NCBI GenBank assembly: GCA_045642545.1
Contig: JAZUJB010000055.1
Location: 1-7,009, forward strand
DNA from: F23-B02 sp045642545
GTDB taxonomy: Bacteria > Bacillota > Clostridia > Oscillospirales > Oscillospiraceae
Length of the DNA stretch: 7,009 nucleotides
Direction of reading: 5' to 3'
Shown here in pieces: positions 1-5,619 of this stretch. A program made the translations under genes and the position numbers. The notes under the pieces are model-generated. The model was not told the origin of the DNA, searched no databases, and saw only the letters and a list, made by a program, of their open reading frames with translations. Numbering within the stretch: the first letter of the stretch is position 1; each line of letters begins with the position of its first letter.

Positions 1-2177
1 TGCTCCTGATTTTCAGCCGTACCGCCTGCAAGACCGTCGTTTACGGTGGTGGAGATGAAGTCGAGAATCATCTTGTTGATGTGCTCGCGAAGGTCCTCGC
101 CGTTGAGCACCTTAGCGCGCTCCTCATAGATGAGCTCGCGCTGCTTGTTCATAACATCGTCGTACTCAAGGACGGATTTACGGGTCTGGAAGTTGCGGCT
201 TTCGACCGTTTTCTGTGCCTGCTCGATTGCGCCGGACAGCATTTTATGGTCAAGCGGAGTGTCCTCGTCGACGCCGAGGGTTTCCATCATATTCATTATT
301 CTCTCCGAGCCGAACAAACGCATGACATCGTCGGTCATGGAGATGAAGAAGCGGCTTTCGCCGGGGTCGCCCTGACGGCCCGCACGGCCGCGCAGCTGAT
401 TGTCAATTCGTCTTGACTCGTGGCGCTCGGTGCCGCAGATATACAGACCGCCGACCGCTCTGACCTTTTCGGCCTCCTCGGAGCAGACGAGCTTGTGCTC
501 GTCGAGCTTCTCGCGGTAGAGAGCTCTTGCCTTGAGGATTTCCTCGTCCTCGGTATCTGCATAGCCGGTTGCCTCGGCAATGATTTCATCGGCAAAGCCT
601 GCCTTGCGCAAATCGCTCTTTGCAAGGTATTCCGCATTACCGCCGAGCATAATGTCGGTGCCTCGGCCTGCCATATTGGTCGCGATTGTTACCGCGCCGA
701 GCTTGCCTGCCTGAGCAACGATTTCCGCTTCCTTTTCGTGGTGCTTTGCGTTGAGCACATTGTGCTTTACGCCGCGGCGCTTGAGCAGTGCCGAGAGGTA
801 CTCGCTCTTTTCGATTGAAATGGTGCCGACCAGAACGGGCTGACCCTTTTCGTGGCACTTGACAATCTGCTCAATGATTGCTCTGTTCTTGCCTGCCTCG
901 GTCTTGTAGACAACATCGGGCTGGTCAATTCTCGCAACGGGCTTGTTGGTGGGAATTTCAACTATATCGAGCTGATAGATAGCCGCAAACTCCTCGGATT
1001 CGGTTACCGCAGTACCCGTCATGCCCGAGAGCTTGTCGTAAAGTCTGAAGTAGTTCTGGAAGGTAATCGTTGCAAGGGTCTTGTTCTCGTTCTGTACATC
1101 GACATGCTCCTTCGCCTCGATTGCCTGATGCAGACCCTCGCTGTAACGGCGGCCGAGCATAATGCGGCCGGTGAATTCGTCAACGATGAGAATTTCGCCG
1201 TCCTTTACGACATAGTCAATGTCGCGCTTCATGATGCCGTGTGCGCGGAGTGCCTGATTTATATGATGGGTGAGCGTGGAGTTTTCAATATCGGAGTAGT
1301 TTTCAAGTCCGAAGGCGCGCTCTGCCTTATCGATGCCGCGTGCGGTGAGGGTTGCGGTTCTCGCCTTTTCATCGACAACATAGTCGGCATCAATGTTCTC
1401 GTCTTCCTCCTCCTTGGAGTCGGTGCTTGCAAACACCTTGACCTTGAGGCGTGCAACGAAATCGTCTGCCTTGCGGTAAAGGTCGGTACTCTCGTCGCCC
1501 TGACCGGAGATGATAAGCGGAGTTCTCGCCTCGTCGATGAGAATGGAGTCAACCTCGTCGACGATTGCAAAGCTATGACCGCGCTGTACCATACGCTCCT
1601 TGTAGATTGCCATATTATCGCGCAGGTAGTCGAAGCCCATCTCGTTGTTGGTGCCGTAGGTTATATCTGCATTGTATGCCGCCTTGCGCTCCTCGTTGGT
1701 GAGGCCGTGGACAATGAGTCCGACGGACAGGCCCATAAAGCGATGCACCTTGCCCATCCACTCGCTGTCGCGGCGTGCGAGGTAATCGTTGACGGTTACG
1801 ACATGAACGCCCTCGCCGGTGAGTGCGTTGAGGTATGACGGCAGAACGGCGACAAGAGTTTTACCTTCGCCGGTCTTCATCTCGGCAATTCTGCCCTGAT
1901 GCAGAACGATGCCGCCGATGAGCTGAACGCGGAAGGGCTTCATGCCCAGCACGCGCCATGCTGCTTCTCTTGCCGCGGCAAATGCCTCGGGCAGCAGGTC
2001 GTCAAGCTCCTCGCCCTCGTTGTAGCGCTGCTTGAACTCCTCGGTCTTGGCGCGCAACTCGTCATCGCTCAGCGCCTGAAACTCCGGCTCAAGTGCCTCT
2101 ATCTTATCGACAATAGGATATATCTTTTTTAGCTCATGGTCTGTGTGATTTCCGAATATTTTACTGAATAAGCCCAT
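1..2177 (-). CDS. secA: Preprotein translocase subunit SecA, C-terminally cut by the window edge
   Basis: SecA is the cytoplasmic ATPase that pushes unfolded preproteins through the SecYEG channel. Reading leftward from the ATG at 2177, the frame stays open for 725 codons to the window edge. The protein begins MGLFSKIFGNHTDHELKKIY, typical of SecA. Visible motifs are Walker A MKTGEGKT (residues 100-107, Lys106), DEVD (207-210), the GMTGTA motif, GRGTD (504-508) and the second-helicase-domain motif QLRGRAGRQGD (594-604), followed by the start of the helical scaffold (FQTRKSVLEYDDVMNKQRE). Lys106 and Asp207 coincide with the numbering I recall for B. subtilis SecA. The preprotein cross-linking domain sits between the two nucleotide-binding halves. 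An acidic stretch at 250-265 looks like a lineage-specific insertion. The rest of the wing, the two-helix finger and any C-terminal zinc motif lie outside. The start is set by a GAGAGG site seven bases upstream. The identification is essentially certain. Confidence 0.98.
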   Translation of the reverse strand, partial: MGLFSKIFGNHTDHELKKIYPIVDKIEALEPEFQALSDDELRAKTEEFKQRYNEGEELDDLLPEAFAAAREAAWRVLGMKPFRVQLIGGIVLHQGRIAEMKTGEGKTLVAVLPSYLNALTGEGVHVVTVNDYLARRDSEWMGKVHRFMGLSVGLIVHGLTNEERKAAYNADITYGTNNEMGFDYLRDNMAIYKERMVQRGHSFAIVDEVDSILIDEARTPLIISGQGDESTDLYRKADDFVARLKVKVFASTDSKEEEDENIDADYVVDEKARTATLTARGIDKAERAFGLENYSDIENSTLTHHINQALRAHGIMKRDIDYVVKDGEILIVDEFTGRIMLGRRYSEGLHQAIEAKEHVDVQNENKTLATITFQNYFRLYDKLSGMTGTAVTESEEFAAIYQLDIVEIPTNKPVARIDQPDVVYKTEAGKNRAIIEQIVKCHEKGQPVLVGTISIEKSEYLSALLKRRGVKHNVLNAKHHEKEAEIVAQAGKLGAVTIATNMAGRGTDIMLGGNAEYLAKSDLRKAGFADEIIAEATGYADTEDEEILKARALYREKLDEHKLVCSEEAEKVRAVGGLYICGTERHESRRIDNQLRGRAGRQGDPGESRFFISMTDDVMRLFGSERIMNMMETLGVDEDTPLDHKMLSGAIEQAQKTVESRNFQTRKSVLEYDDVMNKQRELIYEERAKVLNGEDLREHINKMILDFISTTVNDGLAGGTAENQE

Positions 2178-2184
2178 TTTATTG

Positions 2185-2190
2185 CCTCTC
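2185..2190 (-). promoter_or_regulatory. Ribosome binding site of secA
   Basis: GAGAGG read on the minus strand, seven bases before the ATG at 2177-2175. It fixes the secA start, which the conserved MGLFSKIF N-terminus also supports. Confidence 0.8.
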
Positions 2191-2237
2191 GTGGTATAGA
2201 TTAATTATGAAAATATATACATTATTACTCAGAGTGC

Positions 2238-2266
2238 AGTATACCACATAATTGTGAATAAAAAAA
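2238..2266 (-). promoter_or_regulatory. secA: Probable secA promoter with an extended -10
   Basis: On the minus strand TGTGGTATACT (2248-2238) is a -10 box TATACT preceded by TGTGG, which fits the TRTGn extended -10 of Gram-positive sigmaA promoters. The expected -35 position (2261-2266) holds only a T-run, a poor match that an extended -10 can offset. Transcription would start near 2231 and give a leader of about 54 bases. Inferred by eye. Confidence 0.5.
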
Positions 2267-2356
2267 GAGAAAACGAGGCAAGCTGAAAAATAAAATATTG
2301 TTCCCTTGACATACTCAAAAATTACTTTAAAAACTGAAATTTGACTAACTATATAC

Positions 2357-2385
2357 TTGAACAGAAAATAAAAGTGTTGTAGAAT
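2357..2385 (+). promoter_or_regulatory. Probable sigmaA promoter of the acyltransferase gene
   Basis: TTGAAC (2357-2362) and TAGAAT (2380-2385) are separated by 17 bases, with four and five of six consensus matches respectively. Transcription would start near 2392, about 29 bases before the ATG at 2421. If so, the upstream TTG in frame at 2391 lies at or before the transcript start and cannot be the translation start. A TTGACA at 2306-2311 further upstream has no good -10 partner. Confidence 0.6.
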
Positions 2386-2407
2386 AAAGTTTGATAATTT
2401 TTTGTGT

Positions 2408-2412
2408 GGAGG
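2408..2412 (+). promoter_or_regulatory. Ribosome binding site that decides the acyltransferase start
   Basis: GGAGG followed by an eight-base gap to the ATG at 2421. This chooses 2421 over the in-frame TTG at 2391, which has no comparable site and would add ten residues unlike the rest of the family N-terminus. Confidence 0.85.
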
Positions 2413-2420
2413 TGTACACA

Positions 2421-3584
2421 ATGGAGGACCGTAAACGACATACGCTGCTATGGAAGGGTATAAGGCCATTATCAATCATTACCGCAAAGCTTCTGTTCAA
2501 TTTTGATGCAGATATCTGCCGTGAAAAGGGCCCTCTCATCATCCTTCCCAATCACAATGCAGACCTTGACCCTCTGCTCGTTTCCTACGCATTCCCCGAG
2601 CCCGTATATTTTGTCGCAAGTGAGCATATCATGCGCGGCAAGGCAGGCGATTTCCTGCGCTGGGCAACCGACATTATCCCCCGTCAGAAGGGCGGTAATG
2701 CCTCGGGCACAGTCCGCAGTATTCTCCGCCATCTCAGCAACGGTCACAATGTGTGCCTCTTCCCCGAGGGCAACCGTTCATGGGACGGTGAAACCCGTCC
2801 GATTACCCCCGCAACGGGTAAAATGGTGCGTATGTCGGGTGCAAAGCTCGTTACATACCGCACTGAAGGTGTTTACTTCTCAAGCCCCCGCTGGTCAGGC
2901 TTCTCGCTGCGCCGAGGCAAGGCTCGCGGCAGAATTGTCGGCGTGTACGAGCCCGAGTATCTCAAGTCAATCACCGCATCTGCGGTTCAGGAGCTCATAG
3001 AGCGTGACCTCTATGAATCCGCATACACAAGACAGCGCAAAAAGCCCGTGAAGTTCAGAGGCAGACATCTTGCCGAGCATCTCGAGACCTTCCTGTTCAT
3101 GTGCCCCCACTGCCACGCAGAGGGCAAGATGCACAGCGAGGGCAACTACTTCTACTGCGAGGAGTGCGGCACTAAGCTGCGCTACACCGAGGAGGGCTTC
3201 TTCGCCGGTGAAAACTGCATTTTCGACTCCGTTCTCGACTGGAGCATATGGCAGCGCGACCGCATTAAGGAAAAGTGCAACGCCGAATCCGACGAGCCTA
3301 TTTTCGTCGATTCCGACCTTGAGCTGCACTCGGTAAGCACCGCAGAAAACAAAAAGCTTCTCGCCTGCGGAACAATGAAGCTGTTCCGCGACCGCCTCGA
3401 GCTGCCCGACGGAACCGTCATCGGTGTCCACAACATTTCGGGTATGTCAATCCTCGGCGCTCAGAATCTTTACTTCAGCTCGAACAACCAGAATTTCCTC
3501 ATTACCAGCAAGAAGGTTCGCTGCACCTCCAAGTATTTGACAGCTTGCAAAATATTTGACAAGAGCCTGCAGTATGGTATATAA
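2421..3584 (+). CDS. PlsC-family (lysophospholipid) acyltransferase with zinc ribbon and extra C-terminal domain
   Basis: The 387-residue product has the marks of the glycerol-3-phosphate/lysophosphatidate acyltransferase superfamily: the catalytic HX4D motif as HNADLD (His45, Asp50), an Arg88 block in DIIPRQKGG, and the phosphate-binding motif FPEGNRS (114-120), where Asn replaces the usual Thr. A likely reaction is transfer of an acyl chain to lysophosphatidate or a related lysolipid at the inner membrane face; the exact acceptor is not evident. Plain PlsC proteins are about 200-250 residues. Here residues 228-249 form a zinc ribbon (C228-P-H-C231, C246-E-E-C249), followed by a linker and about 90 residues that look beta-rich (296-387, around GTMKLFRDRLELPDGT), perhaps a PH/GRAM-like fold, which is only a guess. 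No signal peptide is seen; residues 10-28 are moderately hydrophobic. A promoter and GGAGG lie just upstream, divergent from secA. The superfamily is secure and the substrate is not. Confidence 0.88.
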   Translation: MEDRKRHTLLWKGIRPLSIITAKLLFNFDADICREKGPLIILPNHNADLDPLLVSYAFPEPVYFVASEHIMRGKAGDFLRWATDIIPRQKGGNASGTVRSILRHLSNGHNVCLFPEGNRSWDGETRPITPATGKMVRMSGAKLVTYRTEGVYFSSPRWSGFSLRRGKARGRIVGVYEPEYLKSITASAVQELIERDLYESAYTRQRKKPVKFRGRHLAEHLETFLFMCPHCHAEGKMHSEGNYFYCEECGTKLRYTEEGFFAGENCIFDSVLDWSIWQRDRIKEKCNAESDEPIFVDSDLELHSVSTAENKKLLACGTMKLFRDRLELPDGTVIGVHNISGMSILGAQNLYFSSNNQNFLITSKKVRCTSKYLTACKIFDKSLQYGI

Positions 3585-3585
3585 T
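3556..3585 (+). promoter_or_regulatory. Consensus sigmaA promoter for the DUF1846 gene, overlapping the upstream stop codon
   Basis: TTGACA (3556-3561) and TATAAT (3580-3585) are exact consensus hexamers with an 18-base spacer. The -10 box contains the TAA stop (3582-3584) of the acyltransferase gene. A second exact TTGACA lies 19 bases upstream (3537-3542). Transcription would start near 3592, about 31 bases before the ATG at 3623. No terminator separates the two genes, so readthrough from upstream is also possible. Confidence 0.75.
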
Positions 3586-3608
3586 CCTTCTTTGTTATTT
3601 TTATAGAA

Positions 3609-3614
3609 AAGGGG
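3609..3614 (+). promoter_or_regulatory. Ribosome binding site of the DUF1846 gene
   Basis: AAGGGG with eight bases to the ATG at 3623, which supports this start together with the family-typical N-terminus MNAIGFDNAKYVQLQS. Confidence 0.75.
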
Positions 3615-3622
3615 ATACTGTT

Positions 3623-5110
3623 ATGAACGCAATCGGATTTGATAATGCCAAGTATGTGCAGCTTCAGTCACAGAATATCCGCGACAGAATTTCTAAATTC
3701 GGCGGCAAGCTGTACCTTGAATTTGGCGGCAAGCTTTTTGACGACTACCACGCTTCTCGCGTACTGCCCGGCTTTGAGCCCGACAGCAAGGTAAAAATGC
3801 TCCTCGAGATGAAGGACGAGGCTGAAATCGTTATCGCAATCTCCGCTGACGACATCGAGCGCAACAAGCGCCGCGGTGACCTCGGCATCACATACGATGA
3901 GGATACTCTCCGACTGATTGCCGCTTTCCGCGGCATCGGTCTTTATGTCGGCAGTGTTGTTATCACTCACTACCGCAATCAGCCCGCTGCTGAGCTGTTC
4001 CAGAAGCGTCTGGAAACCCTCGGCATCCGCGTCTACCGCCACTACATCATTCCCGACTACCCCTCTAATGTTGAGCTTATCGTTTCCGAAGCAGGCTTCG
4101 GCAAGAACGACTACATAGAAACCGAGCGCAGCCTCGTTGTTGTTACCGCACCCGGCCCCGGCAGCGGCAAAATGGCTACCTGCCTCAGCCAGCTTTACCA
4201 TGAGCACATTCGCGGCATCTCCGCAGGCTATGCAAAGTTCGAGACCTTCCCCATCTGGAATGTTCCCCTTAAGCACCCCATCAACCTCGCTTACGAGGCA
4301 GCAACCGCAGACCTCGACGATGTCAACATGATTGACCCGTTCCACCTTGAGGCATACGGCGAAACCACCGTTAACTACAACCGCGATGTTGAGATTTTCC
4401 CCGTTCTGAATGCTATCCTCTGCCGCATTTTCGGCGAGAGCGCATACAAGAGCCCCACTGATATGGGCGTTAATATGGCCGGCTACTGCATCTCCGATGA
4501 CGAGGCCTGCCGCGCAGCCTCCAAGCAGGAGATTATCCGCCGCTACTACAGCGCCGCATGCTCACTGCGTCAGGGTCTCGGCACTGCTGAAGAGGTCCGC
4601 AAGATTGAGCTTATCATGAACTCAATCGGTATTTCCTCCGCAGACCGTCCCGTTGTTGCCGCTGCGCTCAGCAAGGCTGAGGAAACCAAGGCTCCCGCAG
4701 TTTCCATCGAGCTGCCCGACGGCTCCATCGTAACCGGCAAGACAAGCTCCCTGCTCGGGGCAAGCTCTGCCTGCCTGATGAATGCGCTCAAGAAGCTCGC
4801 AGGAATCGACAAGAAGCTTATGCTTATTGCACCCGGCATCATCGAGCCGATACAGCACCTCAAGGTTGAGCATCTCGGCAACCACAACCCCAGACTGCAC
4901 ACCGACGAGCTGCTGATTGCTCTTTCAATCTGCGCTGTAACCAATCCCCTCGTTGAGCTTGCAATCGACCAGCTTGACAAGCTGCGCGGATGCGAGGCTC
5001 ACTCCTCGGTTATCCTCTCAAGAGTTGACGAGAATCTCTTCTCAAAGCTCGGTGTCAATATAACCTACGAGCCGCGCTATCAGGCAAAGAAGCTCTACCA
5101 CGCAAAGTAA
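3623..5110 (+). CDS. DUF1846 (UPF0371) family protein of unknown function
   Basis: The 495-residue product matches, from memory, the DUF1846/UPF0371 family, which is about this length. Characteristic stretches are FGGKLYLEFGGKLFDDYHAS (near 26-45), RGDLGITYD (84-92), APGPGSGKMATCLSQLYHE (176-194), KFETFPIWNVPLKHPINLAY (205-224) and YKSPTDMGVNM (275-285). It looks soluble and cytoplasmic, with no signal peptide or membrane segment. The family is uncharacterised; some members were labelled ATP-dependent peptidases, but I know of no support for that. A glycine-rich GPGSGK loop (178-183) lacks the Ser/Thr of a true Walker A, while GSIVTGKT (367-374) matches the Walker A pattern by letter but may be chance. 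The gene starts 38 bases after the acyltransferase, has its own strong promoter, and is closed by an intrinsic terminator. The family call is firm and the function unknown. Confidence 0.93.
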   Translation: MNAIGFDNAKYVQLQSQNIRDRISKFGGKLYLEFGGKLFDDYHASRVLPGFEPDSKVKMLLEMKDEAEIVIAISADDIERNKRRGDLGITYDEDTLRLIAAFRGIGLYVGSVVITHYRNQPAAELFQKRLETLGIRVYRHYIIPDYPSNVELIVSEAGFGKNDYIETERSLVVVTAPGPGSGKMATCLSQLYHEHIRGISAGYAKFETFPIWNVPLKHPINLAYEAATADLDDVNMIDPFHLEAYGETTVNYNRDVEIFPVLNAILCRIFGESAYKSPTDMGVNMAGYCISDDEACRAASKQEIIRRYYSAACSLRQGLGTAEEVRKIELIMNSIGISSADRPVVAAALSKAEETKAPAVSIELPDGSIVTGKTSSLLGASSACLMNALKKLAGIDKKLMLIAPGIIEPIQHLKVEHLGNHNPRLHTDELLIALSICAVTNPLVELAIDQLDKLRGCEAHSSVILSRVDENLFSKLGVNITYEPRYQAKKLYHAK

Positions 5111-5120
5111 GATAAACGAC

Positions 5121-5155
5121 AAAGCCCTATGGCAATACGCCATAGGGCTTTTTTT
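5121..5155 (+). terminator. Intrinsic terminator of the DUF1846 transcript
   Basis: A perfect 13-bp stem (5121-5133 with 5139-5151), loop AATAC, followed by a T-run through 5155. It starts 10 bases after the stop codon at 5110. The opposite strand has no T-run after the stem, so it acts mainly on the plus strand. Confidence 0.93.
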
Positions 5156-5190
5156 ATTCGCTGCGGTATAAAACCATAGTCTTCCTAAGC

Positions 5191-5319
5191 GCTGCGGCGA
5201 GGCGGTGTGAGGGCTTGACTTTGCGTGGGAGGGCCGTGTCAGACGAAGCGAAAAGCTCAGGGAATACTTTGTGTATTGCCGAACATTTTCACGATGTATG
5301 ACGCGGACATAGCCGCAAC
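5191..5319. repeat. Tandem intergenic repeat, copy A
   Basis: Aligns without gaps to copy B (5334-5462) at an offset of 143 bases. By hand count about 109 of 129 positions agree (about 84%). The first 35 bases (5191-5225) differ at one position, and 5258-5280 is identical in both. The middle (5226-5257) is the most diverged part. Confidence 0.85.
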
Positions 5320-5333
5320 GCATTCCCAAAAGT

Positions 5334-5462
5334 GCTGCGGCGAGGCGGTGTGAGGGTTTGACTTTGCGCGGAATATTCGTGCCGGACGATGTGAAAAGCG
5401 CAGGGAATACTTTGTGTATTGCCGAGCATTTTCGCGATGTTCGGCGCGGATATAACCGCAAG
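5334..5462. repeat. Tandem intergenic repeat, copy B
   Basis: Second copy of the unit at 5191-5319, starting GCTGCGGCGAGGCGGTGTG. A near-copy of its first 15 bases recurs in inverted orientation at 5477-5491, so copy B is bounded by imperfect inverted ends. Confidence 0.85.
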
Positions 5463-5476
5463 GGCTGCCCGATATA

Positions 5477-5491
5477 CTGCCTCACCGCAGC
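5477..5491. repeat. Inverted partial copy of the repeat start
   Basis: The reverse complement, GCTGCGGTGAGGCAG, matches 13 of 15 bases with the start of each repeat copy (5191-5205 and 5334-5348). This could be a terminal inverted repeat of a small element spanning 5334-5491 or 5191-5491. Confidence 0.55.
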
Positions 5492-5499
5492 ACAAGAAC

Positions 5500-5530
5500 A
5501 AAAAAACCGCCCGCAGTTTCCTGCGGGCGG
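5500..5530 (-). terminator. Intrinsic terminator of the heptad-repeat membrane protein gene
   Basis: On the minus strand CCGCCCGCAG (5530-5521), a GAAA tetraloop (5520-5517) and CTGCGGGCGG (5516-5507) form a perfect 10-bp GC-rich stem followed by seven T (5506-5500). It lies about 90 bases after the stop codon at 5622-5620. Confidence 0.93.
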
Positions 5531-5540
5531 CAACAGCCTT

Positions 5541-5560
5541 TGAATATCACGTGCTATTCA
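5541..5560. repeat. 20-bp near-perfect palindrome
   Basis: TGAATATCACGTGCTATTCA is self-complementary except for one pair (T5547 against C5554), centred on CACGTG. It lies in the 3' untranslated part of the minus-strand gene, between its stop codon and its terminator. No function is evident. Confidence 0.6.
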
Positions 5561-5619
5561 ATAACCAAAGCGAGATCTGAATATCCGCTTTTGACGGTCA
5601 CGGCTGTGAAATTTTTCAA

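Larger units (their letters stand above)
5156..5499. other. Gene-free convergent intergenic region holding a repeat element
   Basis: The stretch between the two facing terminators has no credible coding sequence: open frames here lack ribosome binding sites and simply follow the repeats. It contains the tandem repeats described separately. The 35 bases before the first copy (5156-5190), containing GCTGCGGTATAAAACC, weakly resemble the end of a repeat unit (GCGGATATAACCGC) and may be the remnant of an earlier copy. Confidence 0.7.

Noticed and set aside
852..1838. Long plus-strand open frame of 328 codons
   Set aside because: It lies wholly antisense to secA, whose minus-strand translation shows all SecA motifs. 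The predicted product resembles nothing, and there is no ribosome binding site.
2191..2247. Inverted repeat GTGGTATA (2191-2198) and TATACCAC (2240-2247) around the secA transcript start
   Set aside because: One arm overlaps the -10 and the other abuts the ribosome binding site, which is tempting as an operator. However, an 8-bp match over 233 AT-rich bases is expected by chance fairly often, and the arms are 41 bases apart.
2391..2420. Upstream TTG start for the acyltransferase
   Set aside because: The GGAGG site is correctly spaced for the ATG at 2421, and the predicted transcript starts at about 2392.
3668..4345. Minus-strand open frame of 225 codons
   Set aside because: Antisense shadow of the strongly conserved DUF1846 gene, produced by its biased third codon positions.
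5191..5462. CRISPR array
   Set aside because: Only two units of about 129 bp with 84% identity and no short identical repeats with unique spacers; no cas gene nearby.
5042..5533. Minus-strand open frame of 163 codons across the repeats
   Set aside because: It runs through both terminators and the end of the DUF1846 gene, has no ribosome binding site, and its repeated peptides only mirror the DNA repeat.
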